Shown in pieces: positions 1-10,243 of a stretch of 64,000 bases of DNA. Each line of letters begins with the position of its first letter. Position 1 is the stretch's first letter. The notes below the pieces were generated by a model. The model did not search any database. It saw only the letters and a list, made by a program, of their open reading frames with translations, and was not told the DNA's origin. Origin of the DNA: Phycisphaerales bacterium. Lineage in GTDB: Bacteria > Planctomycetota > Phycisphaerae > Phycisphaerales > SM1A02. The translations under genes and the position numbers were made by a program. The stretch covers positions 114,384-178,383 of the forward strand of contig SIAK01000001.1 of the NCBI GenBank assembly GCA_009691805.1, read 5' to 3'.

Positions 1-885
1 ACGACGATCGTTGGTGCGACGGAAGCGCAAACACGTCTCATGGAGATGGCGCGCCGCGGTCAGGATCGAGCCGCCGCGCATGAGCAAGAAGGATTCGTTC
101 AATACATCGGAGCTGTCACGCTTGAAGTCGGGCAGTTTTTTCGCGCGCTCGTAGAGTTCCGCGGCGAATTGCTCGGCATGATCATCGCGACAGTGCGCAA
201 TCCGCGACTGTTGCGTGTCGGCGACACGATGCGAGAGATGGCGATCGTCGGCGCGCATGCAGTGCCCGTGGTTGCGTTGCTGGGTTTTCTCATCGGCGCG
301 ATCATCGCGTTTCAATGTGTGGAGCCACTGTCGAAGTACGGCGCGAAACTGCAGGTCGCTGACATCGTCGGCGTTTCCATCTTGCGTGAACTTGGACCGT
401 TGATCACGGCCATTCTCGTCGCGGGTCGGTCGGGCGCCGCCTTCGCAGCAACGATCGGCACGATGAAGGTTGGGCAGGAGGTGGACGCGCTGCGCACGTT
501 CGGTATCGCGCCGATGCGTTTTCTGGTGCTGCCTCGGTTCGTTGCCTGTGTGTGCATGACCCCCTTGCTCGCAATCTTCGCCAATCTCATGGGCATCGCG
601 GGCGGTGCAGTGATCATGATGAATGAAGGTTTTTCCTTCCGTCAGTACCTGAATGAAGTACAGCAGGCAGTGCACACAGGCAGTTTGCTGCAAGGATTGA
701 TCAAGGCAGGAATCTTCGGCGCGCTCATCGCGATCATCGGATGTCAGCGCGGATTGGCGACGAACAAAGAAGACGGCGCGCGCGCGGTTGGTGCGCAGAC
801 GACAAGCGCGGTTGTTTCAAGCATCGTGATGATCATCCTCGCGGATGCTGTGCTTGGTGCGTTCTTCTACACCATCGGAGTTTGA
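1..885 (+). CDS. mlaE: MlaE-family ABC transporter permease, 5'-partial (frame open to the window edge; possible N-terminal STAS-like segment)
   Basis: Frame from position 1 is open into the 40..885 ORF; motifs 'ILRELGPLITAILVAGRSGAAFAATIGTMKVGQEVDALRTFGIAPMRFLVLPR' typical of MlaE permeases. Confidence 0.92.
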   Translation, partial: TTIVGATEAQTRLMEMARRGQDRAAAHEQEGFVQYIGAVTLEVGQFFRALVEFRGELLGMIIATVRNPRLLRVGDTMREMAIVGAHAVPVVALLGFLIGAIIAFQCVEPLSKYGAKLQVADIVGVSILRELGPLITAILVAGRSGAAFAATIGTMKVGQEVDALRTFGIAPMRFLVLPRFVACVCMTPLLAIFANLMGIAGGAVIMMNEGFSFRQYLNEVQQAVHTGSLLQGLIKAGIFGALIAIIGCQRGLATNKEDGARAVGAQTTSAVVSSIVMIILADAVLGAFFYTIGV

Positions 886-886
886 C

Positions 887-1693
887 ATGACAGGCAGTAC
901 GGACATGACCACAAACTCGAACGAGCCAGCGATTCGCATCAAGGGCGTCTCGGTGGGCTACGCGACGAAGGTCATTCTGAAAGACCTTACGCTCGACATC
1001 ATTCGCGGCGAAATTATTTTCATCGGTGGTGGATCAGGTGCAGGTAAGACGACGCTGCTCTCGAATCTCACGACGCTGAATCGACCGCTCGCAGGCGAGA
1101 TCTGGATCGGTGGCGTGGATGTCGCCAACGCGAGTGAAGATGCGTTGCAGATCGTGCGCCGACAGTTTGGCGTGATGTATCAGTTGGGCGCACTCTTCAA
1201 CAGCATGACGGTGCTGGAAAACGTGATGCTCCCGATGGAAGAGTTCACGACGCTCTCGCGCGAGGCACGCATTGAAGTCGCGCGCGCCAAACTTGGACTC
1301 GTGGATCTCGCGCACGCGGCCGCAAAGATGCCGAGCGAACTTTCGGGCGGCATGCAGAAGCGCGCCGCGATCGCGCGCGCGCTCGCGCTTGATGCGCCGA
1401 TCATTTTTCTCGATGAACCAAGCGCGGGGCTGGATCCGATGACGAGCGCGGATCTCGATAGCCTCATTCAAACTCTGAACGAAACGCTCGGCGTCACTTT
1501 CGTCATCATCTCTCACGAACTCGCGAGCATCTTCGCCATCGCGCATCGCTTTGCGATGATTGATGGCAAGCGTGGCGGGCTTGTGGAAGTAGGGGATCCT
1601 CGCGTCATGCGCGACAATTCCGCAGATCCGCTCGTTCGTCGATTCCTCAACCGTCAAGGCGTTGCCGTCCACGCAGCGCCAACCGCAAGCTAA
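887..1693 (+). CDS. mlaF: MlaF-like ABC transporter ATP-binding protein
   Basis: Walker A 'GGGSGAGKTTLL', signature 'LSGGMQKRAAIARAL', Walker B 'IIFLDEPSAGLDP'; likely start ATG 887 just after the mlaE stop. Confidence 0.92.
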   Translation: MTGSTDMTTNSNEPAIRIKGVSVGYATKVILKDLTLDIIRGEIIFIGGGSGAGKTTLLSNLTTLNRPLAGEIWIGGVDVANASEDALQIVRRQFGVMYQLGALFNSMTVLENVMLPMEEFTTLSREARIEVARAKLGLVDLAHAAAKMPSELSGGMQKRAAIARALALDAPIIFLDEPSAGLDPMTSADLDSLIQTLNETLGVTFVIISHELASIFAIAHRFAMIDGKRGGLVEVGDPRVMRDNSADPLVRRFLNRQGVAVHAAPTAS

Positions 1694-1741
1694 CCGCAAC
1701 ATGACTTCGCATCTTCCCGCACCTCTTTCGAGCCACGCACT

Positions 1742-2881
1742 ATGAGCAGTCCCGCAACGAATTTCAAAGTCGGAGCATTCGTCCTCGTTGCCGCAGGACT
1801 TGGACTTGGCGGCACGATTCTCCTCGGCAGTGCCACGGTTTTTCAGAAGACGGAAATCGTCGAGACGTATTCATCCGAGTCGGTGAATGGACTGAATGTC
1901 GGGAGCCCCGTGAAGTTTCGTGGCGTGACGATTGGCCAAGTGAGTGAGATTACGTTTGTGACTCTCGCGTATGGCCACGGACCAGAAAAGGGATCGGAAG
2001 TGCTCAATTCCATGGTGCTCGTGCGCATGAAGATCGTGCAAGAGTTGATCGGCGTGCGCGACGACGAAGATTTTGAGACCGATGTGCAAGCGTCTGTTGC
2101 ACAAGGATTGCGCGCGCGCCTGGTTTCCGAAGGCATCACCGGCGGCCTGTACATGCAGTTTGAATACACGAAAGATCTCCCGAAGGAAAGTATGCAAGTG
2201 GCCTGGACGCCGGCGTATCCGTATGTTCCCGGGGTGCCGAGTCGGTTGAACGAAATTCTCGATGGCGTCGCGACGATCGTGAAGGGTGTGCAAGGCGTGG
2301 ACTTCACGAACCTCGGTAAAGATATACACGCGCTCGTGCAGCACCTTGACAGCATCGTGGAAGTGCAGGGCAAGCCTGCGCTTGTTGATCTCAAAGCGTT
2401 CATCGAAGAGGCGCGGACAACGAACAGCCAAGTGCAGACGATCTTGGCGGATCCAAACATTCAGAAATCTCTCGCGAACATCGCGAGCGCTTCCGACTCT
2501 CTTGCTGTCGTGCTTGGCGAAGGCAAGATGGACTTGAAAACGACGATTGCGAAACTGCCTGTGATCGCGGCAAGTCTCGCATCAGGCAGCGCGGAATTGG
2601 ATGACCTGTTGAACTCGCCGAAGTTGCAAGCGATGCTCGCGGATCTGCAATCTGCGGCTGCGTTGGCGCCGCCTGCGCTGGATGAGGCGCGTGAACTCTT
2701 TGCGCGCGTCGATCGATTGATCGCAAGTGAGGAGTACGACATTCGCGTGCTCATGGAAAGCCTCCGCGAAATGGCAGAAAATCTCGATGCGCTTTCCGAA
2801 CGATTGCGACAAGACGCGCCGCAAGTGCTCTTCGGCGCACCGCCGCCACGCGTCGCGCCTGGCGCTCCTCTTTCACGCTAA
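1742..2881 (+). CDS. mlaD: MCE/MlaD family substrate-binding protein
   Basis: N-terminal TM followed by 'YSSESVNGLNVGSPVKFRGVTIGQVSEI' MCE domain and a long helical C-terminus; adjacent to mlaEF. Confidence 0.9.
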   Translation: MSSPATNFKVGAFVLVAAGLGLGGTILLGSATVFQKTEIVETYSSESVNGLNVGSPVKFRGVTIGQVSEITFVTLAYGHGPEKGSEVLNSMVLVRMKIVQELIGVRDDEDFETDVQASVAQGLRARLVSEGITGGLYMQFEYTKDLPKESMQVAWTPAYPYVPGVPSRLNEILDGVATIVKGVQGVDFTNLGKDIHALVQHLDSIVEVQGKPALVDLKAFIEEARTTNSQVQTILADPNIQKSLANIASASDSLAVVLGEGKMDLKTTIAKLPVIAASLASGSAELDDLLNSPKLQAMLADLQSAAALAPPALDEARELFARVDRLIASEEYDIRVLMESLREMAENLDALSERLRQDAPQVLFGAPPPRVAPGAPLSR

Positions 2882-2923
2882 GTTTCTCTCTGTCATTTGA
2901 ATTGCTCGTCACGATAGGACTTC

Positions 2924-3568
2924 ATGCTCATGACTCGAACCAACACGCTCCGCATCGCCTCATGGTCACTCGTGCTGCTCGCATTTGGAAGCGGTTGCTC
3001 GATGTTTAGTCGCCCTGCGACAGATCAAGCGCAGTTTCTTCTCGCCGTGCCTGCACCGGCAGTTGTGTCAGGCGCGAAACCATCAGCGTGGAGCATTGAA
3101 GTGCGTCGCGTCACCGCGACAGCACCGTTTGATGGACTCGGATTTGTGTACGCGCAAGCGGACGGAAGTTGGCGAACGGACTCGTACGCGGGTTGGATCG
3201 CATCGCCTTCGACGATGCTGTCCTCTTCGCTCGTCGCGTTCCTCTCGAACTCCAAACAATTCTCTCTCGTCTCTGGGCAAGGCGCCACAGTGGCTACGGA
3301 TGCGGGCATCACCATCGTGATCGAGCGATTCTGCGCGGACTACACCAAGACGGATGCAGCGCGAGCCGTGGTGCAGCTTCGTTGGTACTTGACGAGCGGT
3401 GATGCATCGAAGGATGCTGTCGTGGAGAGTGGAGTGGCGGTCGGCGAAGCGCCGATTCGTGCCGCGACACCAGGCGCTGTTGCGGACGGCTTCGGCGCGG
3501 CTGTCGCTGTGGCATTTGGCGAGATTCTCGCGGGAATTGCAGGCTCAAGCGGCGCAGTCAGCCATTAG
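2924..3568 (+). CDS. ABC-type transport auxiliary lipoprotein (PqiC-like)
   Basis: Lipobox 'LLAFGSGC'; 'WSIEVRRVTATAPFDGLGFVYAQADGSWRTDSYAGWIASPSTML' resembles the ABC-type transport auxiliary lipoprotein family; position after mlaD. Confidence 0.75.
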   Translation: MLMTRTNTLRIASWSLVLLAFGSGCSMFSRPATDQAQFLLAVPAPAVVSGAKPSAWSIEVRRVTATAPFDGLGFVYAQADGSWRTDSYAGWIASPSTMLSSSLVAFLSNSKQFSLVSGQGATVATDAGITIVIERFCADYTKTDAARAVVQLRWYLTSGDASKDAVVESGVAVGEAPIRAATPGAVADGFGAAVAVAFGEILAGIAGSSGAVSH

Positions 3569-3609
3569 CGCAATCGGTGACAGGAGTCGCATACACTTTC
3601 GACCCGCGC

Positions 3610-4959
3610 ATGAGTTCACTTTCGCGAATCGAATCCAAGCAAGAGGCTCGCCCACTCCCACTCGGATTGGCTGCGCGCGCACTCTTATGCGAACTTGCGA
3701 GCGCGCAACTCCCAGCAAGCGGCTCCTATCTGCGCCTCGAACACGACGTTGAACATCTCGATGTTTTTCGTGTGCTCGCGGGGATGCCTCTGGGAGATCG
3801 TCGTTACTTCCGCACTCGAACGGGTGCTCTTGAAGTTGCGGGCATCGGTCGCGCGGCGTGCGCGCAGCCAACAACGTGGACGCAGGTCGGTGGACGCACG
3901 GAAGCAGTCGTGTTCACTGCCGCACCATTTGATCCGCACCGTCCGCGCGACAAGGTCTGGGATCCTTTCATGCAGCAGATTTCCGTGCTGCCGATGCTCG
4001 AGCTGCGTCGAACAGAGCAGGGCGATCGTGTGCGCAACACGCTTGCTGTGCATGTCGTCGATCGGAATGCAGCGCAAGAGAGTCTCGCGCTCCTTGCAGA
4101 CGAAGCGAAGATGCGCTGCAGTGTCGATCCAGCATTTACGCGCATGCCTGAGGATGTTGGTGAAGGCGCATGGACGCGAGCGGTCCGCGCGTCGCTCGAA
4201 CAGATTCGCGACGGGAAACTTCGCAAGATCGTCCTCGGTCGAACGGCTCGCTACATCGCGAGCGCGGAGATCGATCCGATGCTTGTATTGCATCGCCTCG
4301 CACAGACGGAACCACGAAGTTTCCGCTGTTTCATCGAGCCACAAGCAGGGCGAGCGTTCGTCGGCGTGAGTCCTGAACGACTCTATTCGCGCGTTGGTCG
4401 CTCGCTGAAGAGTGAAGCAGTTGCGGGCACGCGTCCGCGCGGCGTCGATGCAGTGGCCGATCAACTCATGGGCGAAGCGCTGCTGTCGAGCGCGAAAGAT
4501 CGGCGCGAACATCAGTTCGTTGTCGAGCGCATTCGAGAAGCACTCGAGCCGCTCTCCGCGACGATGCGACTTGACGACGAGCCGCGTTTGCTTCGACTCG
4601 CCTACGTGCAACACCTTCGCACGCGCCTCGCGGTGGAACTGCACGAAGGCCTCAGCGATGACGATCTCCTCGCCGCGCTGCATCCGACACCCGCGGTTTC
4701 GGGAAGTCCCGTGCGCGCTGCAGTCGAAGCGATTCGCGCACTCGAATCCTTTGATCGTGGACTCTTTGCGGGTCCACTCGGGGTGCGCACGCCGCACGCT
4801 GCGGAATTCGCCGTCGGTATTCGCAGCGCGCTTATCGATGGTGATGCACTCACCGCGTTTGCGGGCGCGGGCATCGTGGAAGGATCCGACGCAGGGGACG
4901 AATGGCGCGAGACGGCGCACAAGTTGCTCGCGTTCGAACGGCTTTCGAGGCAGTCGTGA
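3610..4959 (+). CDS. menF: Isochorismate synthase
   Basis: 'KIVLGRTARY', 'SPERLYSRVGRSLKSEAVAGTRPRG', 'HQFVVERIREAL', 'LHPTPAVSGSPVRAA' chorismate-binding motifs; ORF 3577..4959, start ambiguous (GTG 3577 or ATG 3610). Confidence 0.93.
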   Translation: MSSLSRIESKQEARPLPLGLAARALLCELASAQLPASGSYLRLEHDVEHLDVFRVLAGMPLGDRRYFRTRTGALEVAGIGRAACAQPTTWTQVGGRTEAVVFTAAPFDPHRPRDKVWDPFMQQISVLPMLELRRTEQGDRVRNTLAVHVVDRNAAQESLALLADEAKMRCSVDPAFTRMPEDVGEGAWTRAVRASLEQIRDGKLRKIVLGRTARYIASAEIDPMLVLHRLAQTEPRSFRCFIEPQAGRAFVGVSPERLYSRVGRSLKSEAVAGTRPRGVDAVADQLMGEALLSSAKDRREHQFVVERIREALEPLSATMRLDDEPRLLRLAYVQHLRTRLAVELHEGLSDDDLLAALHPTPAVSGSPVRAAVEAIRALESFDRGLFAGPLGVRTPHAAEFAVGIRSALIDGDALTAFAGAGIVEGSDAGDEWRETAHKLLAFERLSRQS

Positions 4960-6674
4960 AAGAGCTTCGCGCGGCGGCGAATTTCAATCTTGCGTGGACG
5001 ATGCTCATTGCAGAAGAATGCGCGCGGCTTGGCGTGCAGCACGCGATCATCTGCCCAGGTTCACGCAGCGCACCACTTGCTGTTGCATTCGCGCGCAACA
5101 CAGAAATCCAAACGCACATCGCACATGATGAGCGGGGCGGAGCATTCCTCGCACTCGGCATCGCGAAAGCAACAGGTGTTCCCGCGGTCCTCATCGTGAC
5201 AAGCGGAACAGCGGTCGCAAACACCTTGCCTGCGCTGGTCGAAGCGCGCATGTCGCGTACGCCGATGCTTGTGCTCTCGGCAGATCGTCCCCCCGAACTG
5301 CTTGATTGCGGCGCAAATCAGGCGATTACGCACGCGCCGCTGCTTGCGGGCGCCGCGCGTTGGTCTGTGTCGATGCCATGCCCAACACCGGAGATTCCTG
5401 CGGAGTATGTGCTCTCGACAATGGACGAAGCGTTCGCGCGTGCGTGTGGAGACGCGGGCTCGCAAGGTGGCGGCGTGCATGTCAATTGCGCATTCCGTGA
5501 ACCACTCGCACCTGAAGTGCTCGCGTGGGACTCGGCGTGGTTGGACTCGATTGCGCGTTGGACGAAAGATCGCAAGCGCACCGCATGGCGGGTGGCCATC
5601 GGCGCGATCGAAACCGAAGTGGAAGTGGGCGCCGCTGTTCTCATCGTGGGTCGTTCACCGAACGCGGTCACGCAAAGTCTCGCAACCTGGCGCGGCACGT
5701 TACTCGCGGACATCACGAGCGGACTTGCGCAATCATCAACGATCGGAGCCGATCTTGTGCTCCGCGCATGTACGGCGGGTGAGGGCAACGCGGCACTGCA
5801 AGCGGCGCTGCGCGTTGAAGGCATCGTGTGTGCCGGGGATGCAATCCTCTCGAAGCGACTCACGACATGGGTCTCGCAGCAAGATTGTCCGATCGAAGTA
5901 TTCGGCGCGGGTGATCCGCGCATCGATCCGATGCACCGAGTGACAACAGTGCATGCTGCGCCTGTGGTGTTTCGTCAAGGACGCGCACTCAAGCCGCATG
6001 CAGGGTGGAAGCGCGCTCTTGCCTGTGCAAACCGCGCGGCAATGAAGGCACTTTCCTCCGAACGCGCGCTCTGTGAACCAACGGCGATCACCGAAGTGCG
6101 TGATGCCTGCGCAGCGGTCGCACGCGGCACGATGTTTTACGGTTCTTCGATGCCGATTCGCGATGCAGAGTTTCTCGCGATCGCACCGCCGCGCAACTGG
6201 AGTGTCGGATCGAATCGCGGCGCGAGTGGCATTGACGGGTTACTCGCGACAGCAGTAGGGCACGCGCTCGCAACCGCTGAGCCTGTCGTCGCGTTTGTGG
6301 GCGATGTCAGCACGCTGCATGATCTCAACAGTCTGCAACTCGCATCCAATGTTGAGAGTCCGCTCGTCTTCGTCGTCTTGAACAACGACGGAGGAAGTAT
6401 TTTTCGCTACCTGCCGATCGCGAAACATACAGATGTGTTCGAGCGATGCTTCAGCACGCCGCACGGCCGCACGTTTGCACATTTCGCGCAGGCGTTTGGC
6501 ATCGCGCACGCAACACCAGCGACGCGCAAAGCGCTCGCGAGTTCGATGACGAAGGCGTTGAAGCGCGGAGGCGCGACGTTGATCGAAGTCTCTTGCACAA
6601 GTGCCGAGAGCGAGAGGGTGCGCGCGCAGGTCTCGCTTGCTGCACAGCAGGCGTTGCGCTTGGAGTTCAAGTAA
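4956..6674 (+). CDS. menD: 2-succinyl-5-enolpyruvyl-6-hydroxy-3-cyclohexene-1-carboxylate synthase
   Basis: 'HAIICPGSRSAPLAVAFARN', 'DERGGAFLALGIAKATGVPAVLIVTSGTAVANTLPALVEA', 'NNDGGSIFRYLPI'; GTG 4956 overlaps the menF stop (GTGA). Confidence 0.95.
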   Translation: MKELRAAANFNLAWTMLIAEECARLGVQHAIICPGSRSAPLAVAFARNTEIQTHIAHDERGGAFLALGIAKATGVPAVLIVTSGTAVANTLPALVEARMSRTPMLVLSADRPPELLDCGANQAITHAPLLAGAARWSVSMPCPTPEIPAEYVLSTMDEAFARACGDAGSQGGGVHVNCAFREPLAPEVLAWDSAWLDSIARWTKDRKRTAWRVAIGAIETEVEVGAAVLIVGRSPNAVTQSLATWRGTLLADITSGLAQSSTIGADLVLRACTAGEGNAALQAALRVEGIVCAGDAILSKRLTTWVSQQDCPIEVFGAGDPRIDPMHRVTTVHAAPVVFRQGRALKPHAGWKRALACANRAAMKALSSERALCEPTAITEVRDACAAVARGTMFYGSSMPIRDAEFLAIAPPRNWSVGSNRGASGIDGLLATAVGHALATAEPVVAFVGDVSTLHDLNSLQLASNVESPLVFVVLNNDGGSIFRYLPIAKHTDVFERCFSTPHGRTFAHFAQAFGIAHATPATRKALASSMTKALKRGGATLIEVSCTSAESERVRAQVSLAAQQALRLEFK

Positions 6675-6678
6675 TCGC

Positions 6679-7401
6679 GTGCAGCGCGTCGCACTCGTGC
6701 ATGGGTTTCTCGGATCTCCCGCAGACTGGGCGGACACGCTTGCGGTGCTTGCGCCCAACATCGCATGCGATGTGATTTCCTTGCGCACACTTGAAGGCAA
6801 GAGCGTCGAAGATTTCGCGCGAGCGCTTGGTGAGAGATTGCATCGCGATCCGTGCGACTTGGTCGTCGGCTATTCACTCGGTGGTCGCATCGCACTTGAA
6901 CTTAGCGCTCAGAGTGCTCCATGCGTATCGAAACTTCTACTGCTCTCTTCGCATCCAGGGCTGAGGGATGCGTCAGAACGCGCCGCGCGATGTTGTGACG
7001 ACGATGCGCGCGCGGAAGCACTTCGCTCAGATGGCATCGAGCGATTCATGGCGTCGTGGTATGCAGCTGATCTCTTCGCGTCCTTTCGATCGCACGCTTC
7101 GTTTGCAACGACCCACGCGCGCCGCGTGATGGGGGACGCGCATTTTTGGGCGGATGTCGTCGCGGGATGTTCGCCTGGTCGCGCGCAGAGTCGTTGGGAG
7201 ACTTTGGAAGCGCGCGCATCGGAAACCACGTTCGCGACAGGGCTTTGCGACGCTCGCTATGCTGCAATTGCGCGTGAAGCGAAGGCGATGATGCCCGCGC
7301 TTTCCACGCACTTTGTTTCCGATGTAGGGCATGTCTTGCCGCTCGAATCGCCTGTTGCATGCGCGCGTCTCATCGAATCGATGCTGCACAAGCCTGTTTG
7401 A
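6679..7401 (+). CDS. menH: Alpha/beta hydrolase, SHCHC synthase
   Basis: 'VALVHGFLGSPADW', 'VVGYSLGGRIALELS' nucleophile elbow, 'HVLPLESP'; between menD and menB; likely GTG start 6679. Confidence 0.88.
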   Translation: MQRVALVHGFLGSPADWADTLAVLAPNIACDVISLRTLEGKSVEDFARALGERLHRDPCDLVVGYSLGGRIALELSAQSAPCVSKLLLLSSHPGLRDASERAARCCDDDARAEALRSDGIERFMASWYAADLFASFRSHASFATTHARRVMGDAHFWADVVAGCSPGRAQSRWETLEARASETTFATGLCDARYAAIAREAKAMMPALSTHFVSDVGHVLPLESPVACARLIESMLHKPV

Positions 7402-7410
7402 AATGGACCC

Positions 7411-8298
7411 ATGACGACCACGACGAATCCATCTTCTCCTCCGCGCCCAACCACCGAGACCACCGAGCGCATTCGTCCCGCACTCGATTGGAAAGCGGTG
7501 CGCCTCGCGGACACCTTCGCGGAAGTTCGTTACCACAAGGCTGAAGGCATCGCGAAGATCACGATTCATCGACCCGAAGTGCGCAACGCGTTCACGCCGC
7601 GCACCGTCGAAGAAATGCGTGCGGCGTTGCTTGACGCAAAGAACGACGCATCGATCGGAAGCATCATTCTCACAGGCGAAGGCGAGCGCGCGTTCTGTGC
7701 AGGCGGCGATCAACGCATCCGAGGTCACGCGGGTTACAAGTCAGAGTCTGGCAATGAACTTCTCAACGTGCTCGAGTTTCAACGCGAGATTCGCACCTGC
7801 CCCAAGCCCATCGTTGCGATGGTTGCAGGCTGGGCGATTGGTGGAGGTCATGTTCTCCACATGATGTGCGACCTCACAATTGCCGCAGAAAACGCGCGAT
7901 TTGGACAGGTCGGACCGAAGATGGGAAGTTTCGACGGAGGCTACGGCGCGAGTTACATGGCGCGCATCATCGGACAGAAGAGGGCGCGCGAGATGTGGTT
8001 CCTCTGCCGCAGCTACTCCGCACGCGAAGCGCTTGAGATGGGTCTCATCAACACCGTGGTCACCGTCACGGAACTTGAAGAGGTCACCGTTGCTTGGTGC
8101 CGCGAGATGAATGCAAACTCGCCCACCGCAATTCGCGCGCTCAAGGCCGCGCTCAACGCTGATTGCGACGGTCAAGCGGGACTCCAAGAACTCTCGGGAC
8201 TTGCGACGATGCTTTACTACATGTCGGATGAAGCGAAAGAGGGGCGTGACGCGCAACTCGAAAAGCGCGCGCCTGACTTCCGCAAGTTTGCGCCGTGA
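7411..8298 (+). CDS. menB: 1,4-dihydroxy-2-naphthoyl-CoA synthase
   Basis: Crotonase fold: '[21 protein letters not shown]', '[15 protein letters not shown]', '[34 protein letters not shown]'. Confidence 0.96.
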   Translation: MTTTTNPSSPPRPTTETTERIRPALDWKAVRLADTFAEVRYHKAEGIAKITIHRPEVRNAFTPRTVEEMRAALLDAKNDASIGSIILTGEGERAFCAGGDQRIRGHAGYKSESGNELLNVLEFQREIRTCPKPIVAMVAGWAIGGGHVLHMMCDLTIAAENARFGQVGPKMGSFDGGYGASYMARIIGQKRAREMWFLCRSYSAREALEMGLINTVVTVTELEEVTVAWCREMNANSPTAIRALKAALNADCDGQAGLQELSGLATMLYYMSDEAKEGRDAQLEKRAPDFRKFAP

Positions 8299-8302
8299 AT
8301 CT

Positions 8303-9226
8303 ATGACCAAGTTCATCTTCCTTCTTCGTACCTGGCTTGCTGCGATGCGACCCAAGACCCTTGGCGCGTCGATCGCTCCCTGTTGCATTGGCGCGGCGAT
8401 GGCGTGGCGTGATTCGCTTCCGACTCTTGGCCGCGACGAGCAGATGAAGTTTTCATGGACGCTCGCGCTTGCGGCAGTGCTCGGCGCGATGCTCTTGCAA
8501 ATCGTGAGTAACTTCGCGAATGATCTCTTCGATGCGCAACGTGGCGCGGATTCTGCATTCAGACTCGGTCCGCAGCGCGTTGTCGCAGCAGGGCTTGTTT
8601 CTTCGCGCGCGATGAAGATTGCGATCGTCTTCACGCTGCTTCTCGCTGCACTGCCCACCGCATTTCTCGCACGTGAACAGGGCGAGATCTTCGCGCTCAT
8701 CGGTGTATTCGGCGCGATCGCCGCGCTCCTCTACACAGGCGGCCCTCGACCACTCGCGTATGTAGGGCTCGGCGATCTCTTTGTGTTCGTGTGCTTTGGT
8801 CCACTTGCGACTGCGGGCATGTACGCAGCGATCCTTGGCGAATGGCGCATGGCGCCCTGCATCATCGGCATCGCTCCAGGCGCGCTCGCGGTTGCGCTGC
8901 TGGCGACGAACAATCTTCGCGATATCGATCAAGACCGCGCCGTCGGCAAGCGAACGCTCGCGGTGCGATTCGGCGCGCGCTTCACGCGACTTCAAATCAT
9001 CGCGTGCTGGGTGATCGCCACCATGCTGCCGCTGGCTGCGTGGTTACTTGCGGATGCGCCAGGCGGCGCGCTTGCGGGAACGACCATCGCGCTCGTTTCG
9101 ATTCCGAGCATCGTGATGGTTGCGCGCGGCGACCGTGGTGTTGCACTCAATGGAGTGCTCGCAGGATTCGGCGTGCACTTGTATCTCCTCGGCATCGCGC
9201 TCGGTCTCGGCTGGGCGATCACTTGA
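8303..9226 (+). CDS. menA: 1,4-dihydroxy-2-naphthoate polyprenyltransferase (UbiA family)
   Basis: 'WLAAMRPKTLGASIAPC', 'NFANDLFDAQRGAD', 'LLATNNLRDIDQDRAVGKRTLAVRFG'; ATG 8303 follows the menB stop. Confidence 0.95.
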   Translation: MTKFIFLLRTWLAAMRPKTLGASIAPCCIGAAMAWRDSLPTLGRDEQMKFSWTLALAAVLGAMLLQIVSNFANDLFDAQRGADSAFRLGPQRVVAAGLVSSRAMKIAIVFTLLLAALPTAFLAREQGEIFALIGVFGAIAALLYTGGPRPLAYVGLGDLFVFVCFGPLATAGMYAAILGEWRMAPCIIGIAPGALAVALLATNNLRDIDQDRAVGKRTLAVRFGARFTRLQIIACWVIATMLPLAAWLLADAPGGALAGTTIALVSIPSIVMVARGDRGVALNGVLAGFGVHLYLLGIALGLGWAIT

Positions 9227-9238
9227 ATTGCGCTGTGC

Positions 9239-10243
9239 ATGCGACACGCAACGATTCATCCTCTTCGACTTCCGTTGAACGCTGCAGGGCGCGCGGCGAT
9301 GCAGTGCGAGCAACGCAGCGTCGCGTTGTTGGAACTTGTCGATGCAGATGGCTCCTGCGCGTTTGGTCTCTGTGCGCCGCTTCTCAACACGCACCGCGAG
9401 AGTTACGCACAAGCAATCGAAGGGTTGCGATTCTGGAGTTCGCTCTGCTCGTCGATGATGCCGCTCGGACTTCCGAGCGCAGACTTCGCAATCTCGATGG
9501 CCGAACTCCAACTGCGTGGCGTGCTCGTTCCCGCGTGCGAGAGCATTCGCGTGGCGAAGTTCGTCCGGGGCGGCGTACCCGAAATCGAGCGAGTCGCTGC
9601 GCTGGGCGCATTCAAGGGTTGCACGAGTGTGAAGGCAAAGATTGGACGCGAGAGCCTAGCGGCAGATCGCCGTTGCATCGACGCGCTTCTGAGCGCGATC
9701 GATACGAACGCGCGCTTGCGATTGGATGCAAACCGTTTGTTGTCGCTCGAGGCGTGTGTCGAACTCGTGCATGGCATCGACCCAAGTCGCATCGAGTTTC
9801 TCGAAGCTCCGCTTGCCAATCCGTTTGAACTCGCCGCGCTTGCGAACCGAACCGGGCTTCCGATCGCGCTTGATGAAACGATTCTGGAGTGGATGCGCGG
9901 CGAAGGCATTCCCGAGTCACTCGCATTCGCGCCCTTTGTCGCCGCGCATGTAGTTCGGCTCTCGTGCATCGGACGCATTGAACTTTCGATTCGACATGCG
10001 GCGCTCGCGCGGAGCAGAGGCATTCGCGCGATTTGCTCGACGGCCTATGAATCAAGCTTCGCCCTGCGAGCAGCGGCGATTGTTGCTTCGCAGATCGATC
10101 CGCTCGCTGAGTCTGCGCATGGACTTGGCACAGCATTGATGTACGAGCGAGATCTCGTCGCGCCACCCACGATGACTGGCGAGCGCATGCTCGTCGAAGC
10201 GATGCCGTCGCTCGACGCGGAAACAATCGGAGCGTTCGAGTGA
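9239..10243 (+). CDS. menC: o-succinylbenzoate synthase (enolase superfamily)
   Basis: 'KAKIGRESLAADRRCIDAL', 'LRLDANRLLSLEACVEL', 'IEFLEAPLANP', 'ALDETI'; men cluster context. Confidence 0.9.
   Translation: MRHATIHPLRLPLNAAGRAAMQCEQRSVALLELVDADGSCAFGLCAPLLNTHRESYAQAIEGLRFWSSLCSSMMPLGLPSADFAISMAELQLRGVLVPACESIRVAKFVRGGVPEIERVAALGAFKGCTSVKAKIGRESLAADRRCIDALLSAIDTNARLRLDANRLLSLEACVELVHGIDPSRIEFLEAPLANPFELAALANRTGLPIALDETILEWMRGEGIPESLAFAPFVAAHVVRLSCIGRIELSIRHAALARSRGIRAICSTAYESSFALRAAAIVASQIDPLAESAHGLGTALMYERDLVAPPTMTGERMLVEAMPSLDAETIGAFE

Noticed and set aside
3685-4920. 411-aa minus-strand ORF
   Set aside because: Entirely antisense to menF, whose family motifs are clear; Arg/Cys/His-rich composition is the usual artefact of high-GC antisense frames.
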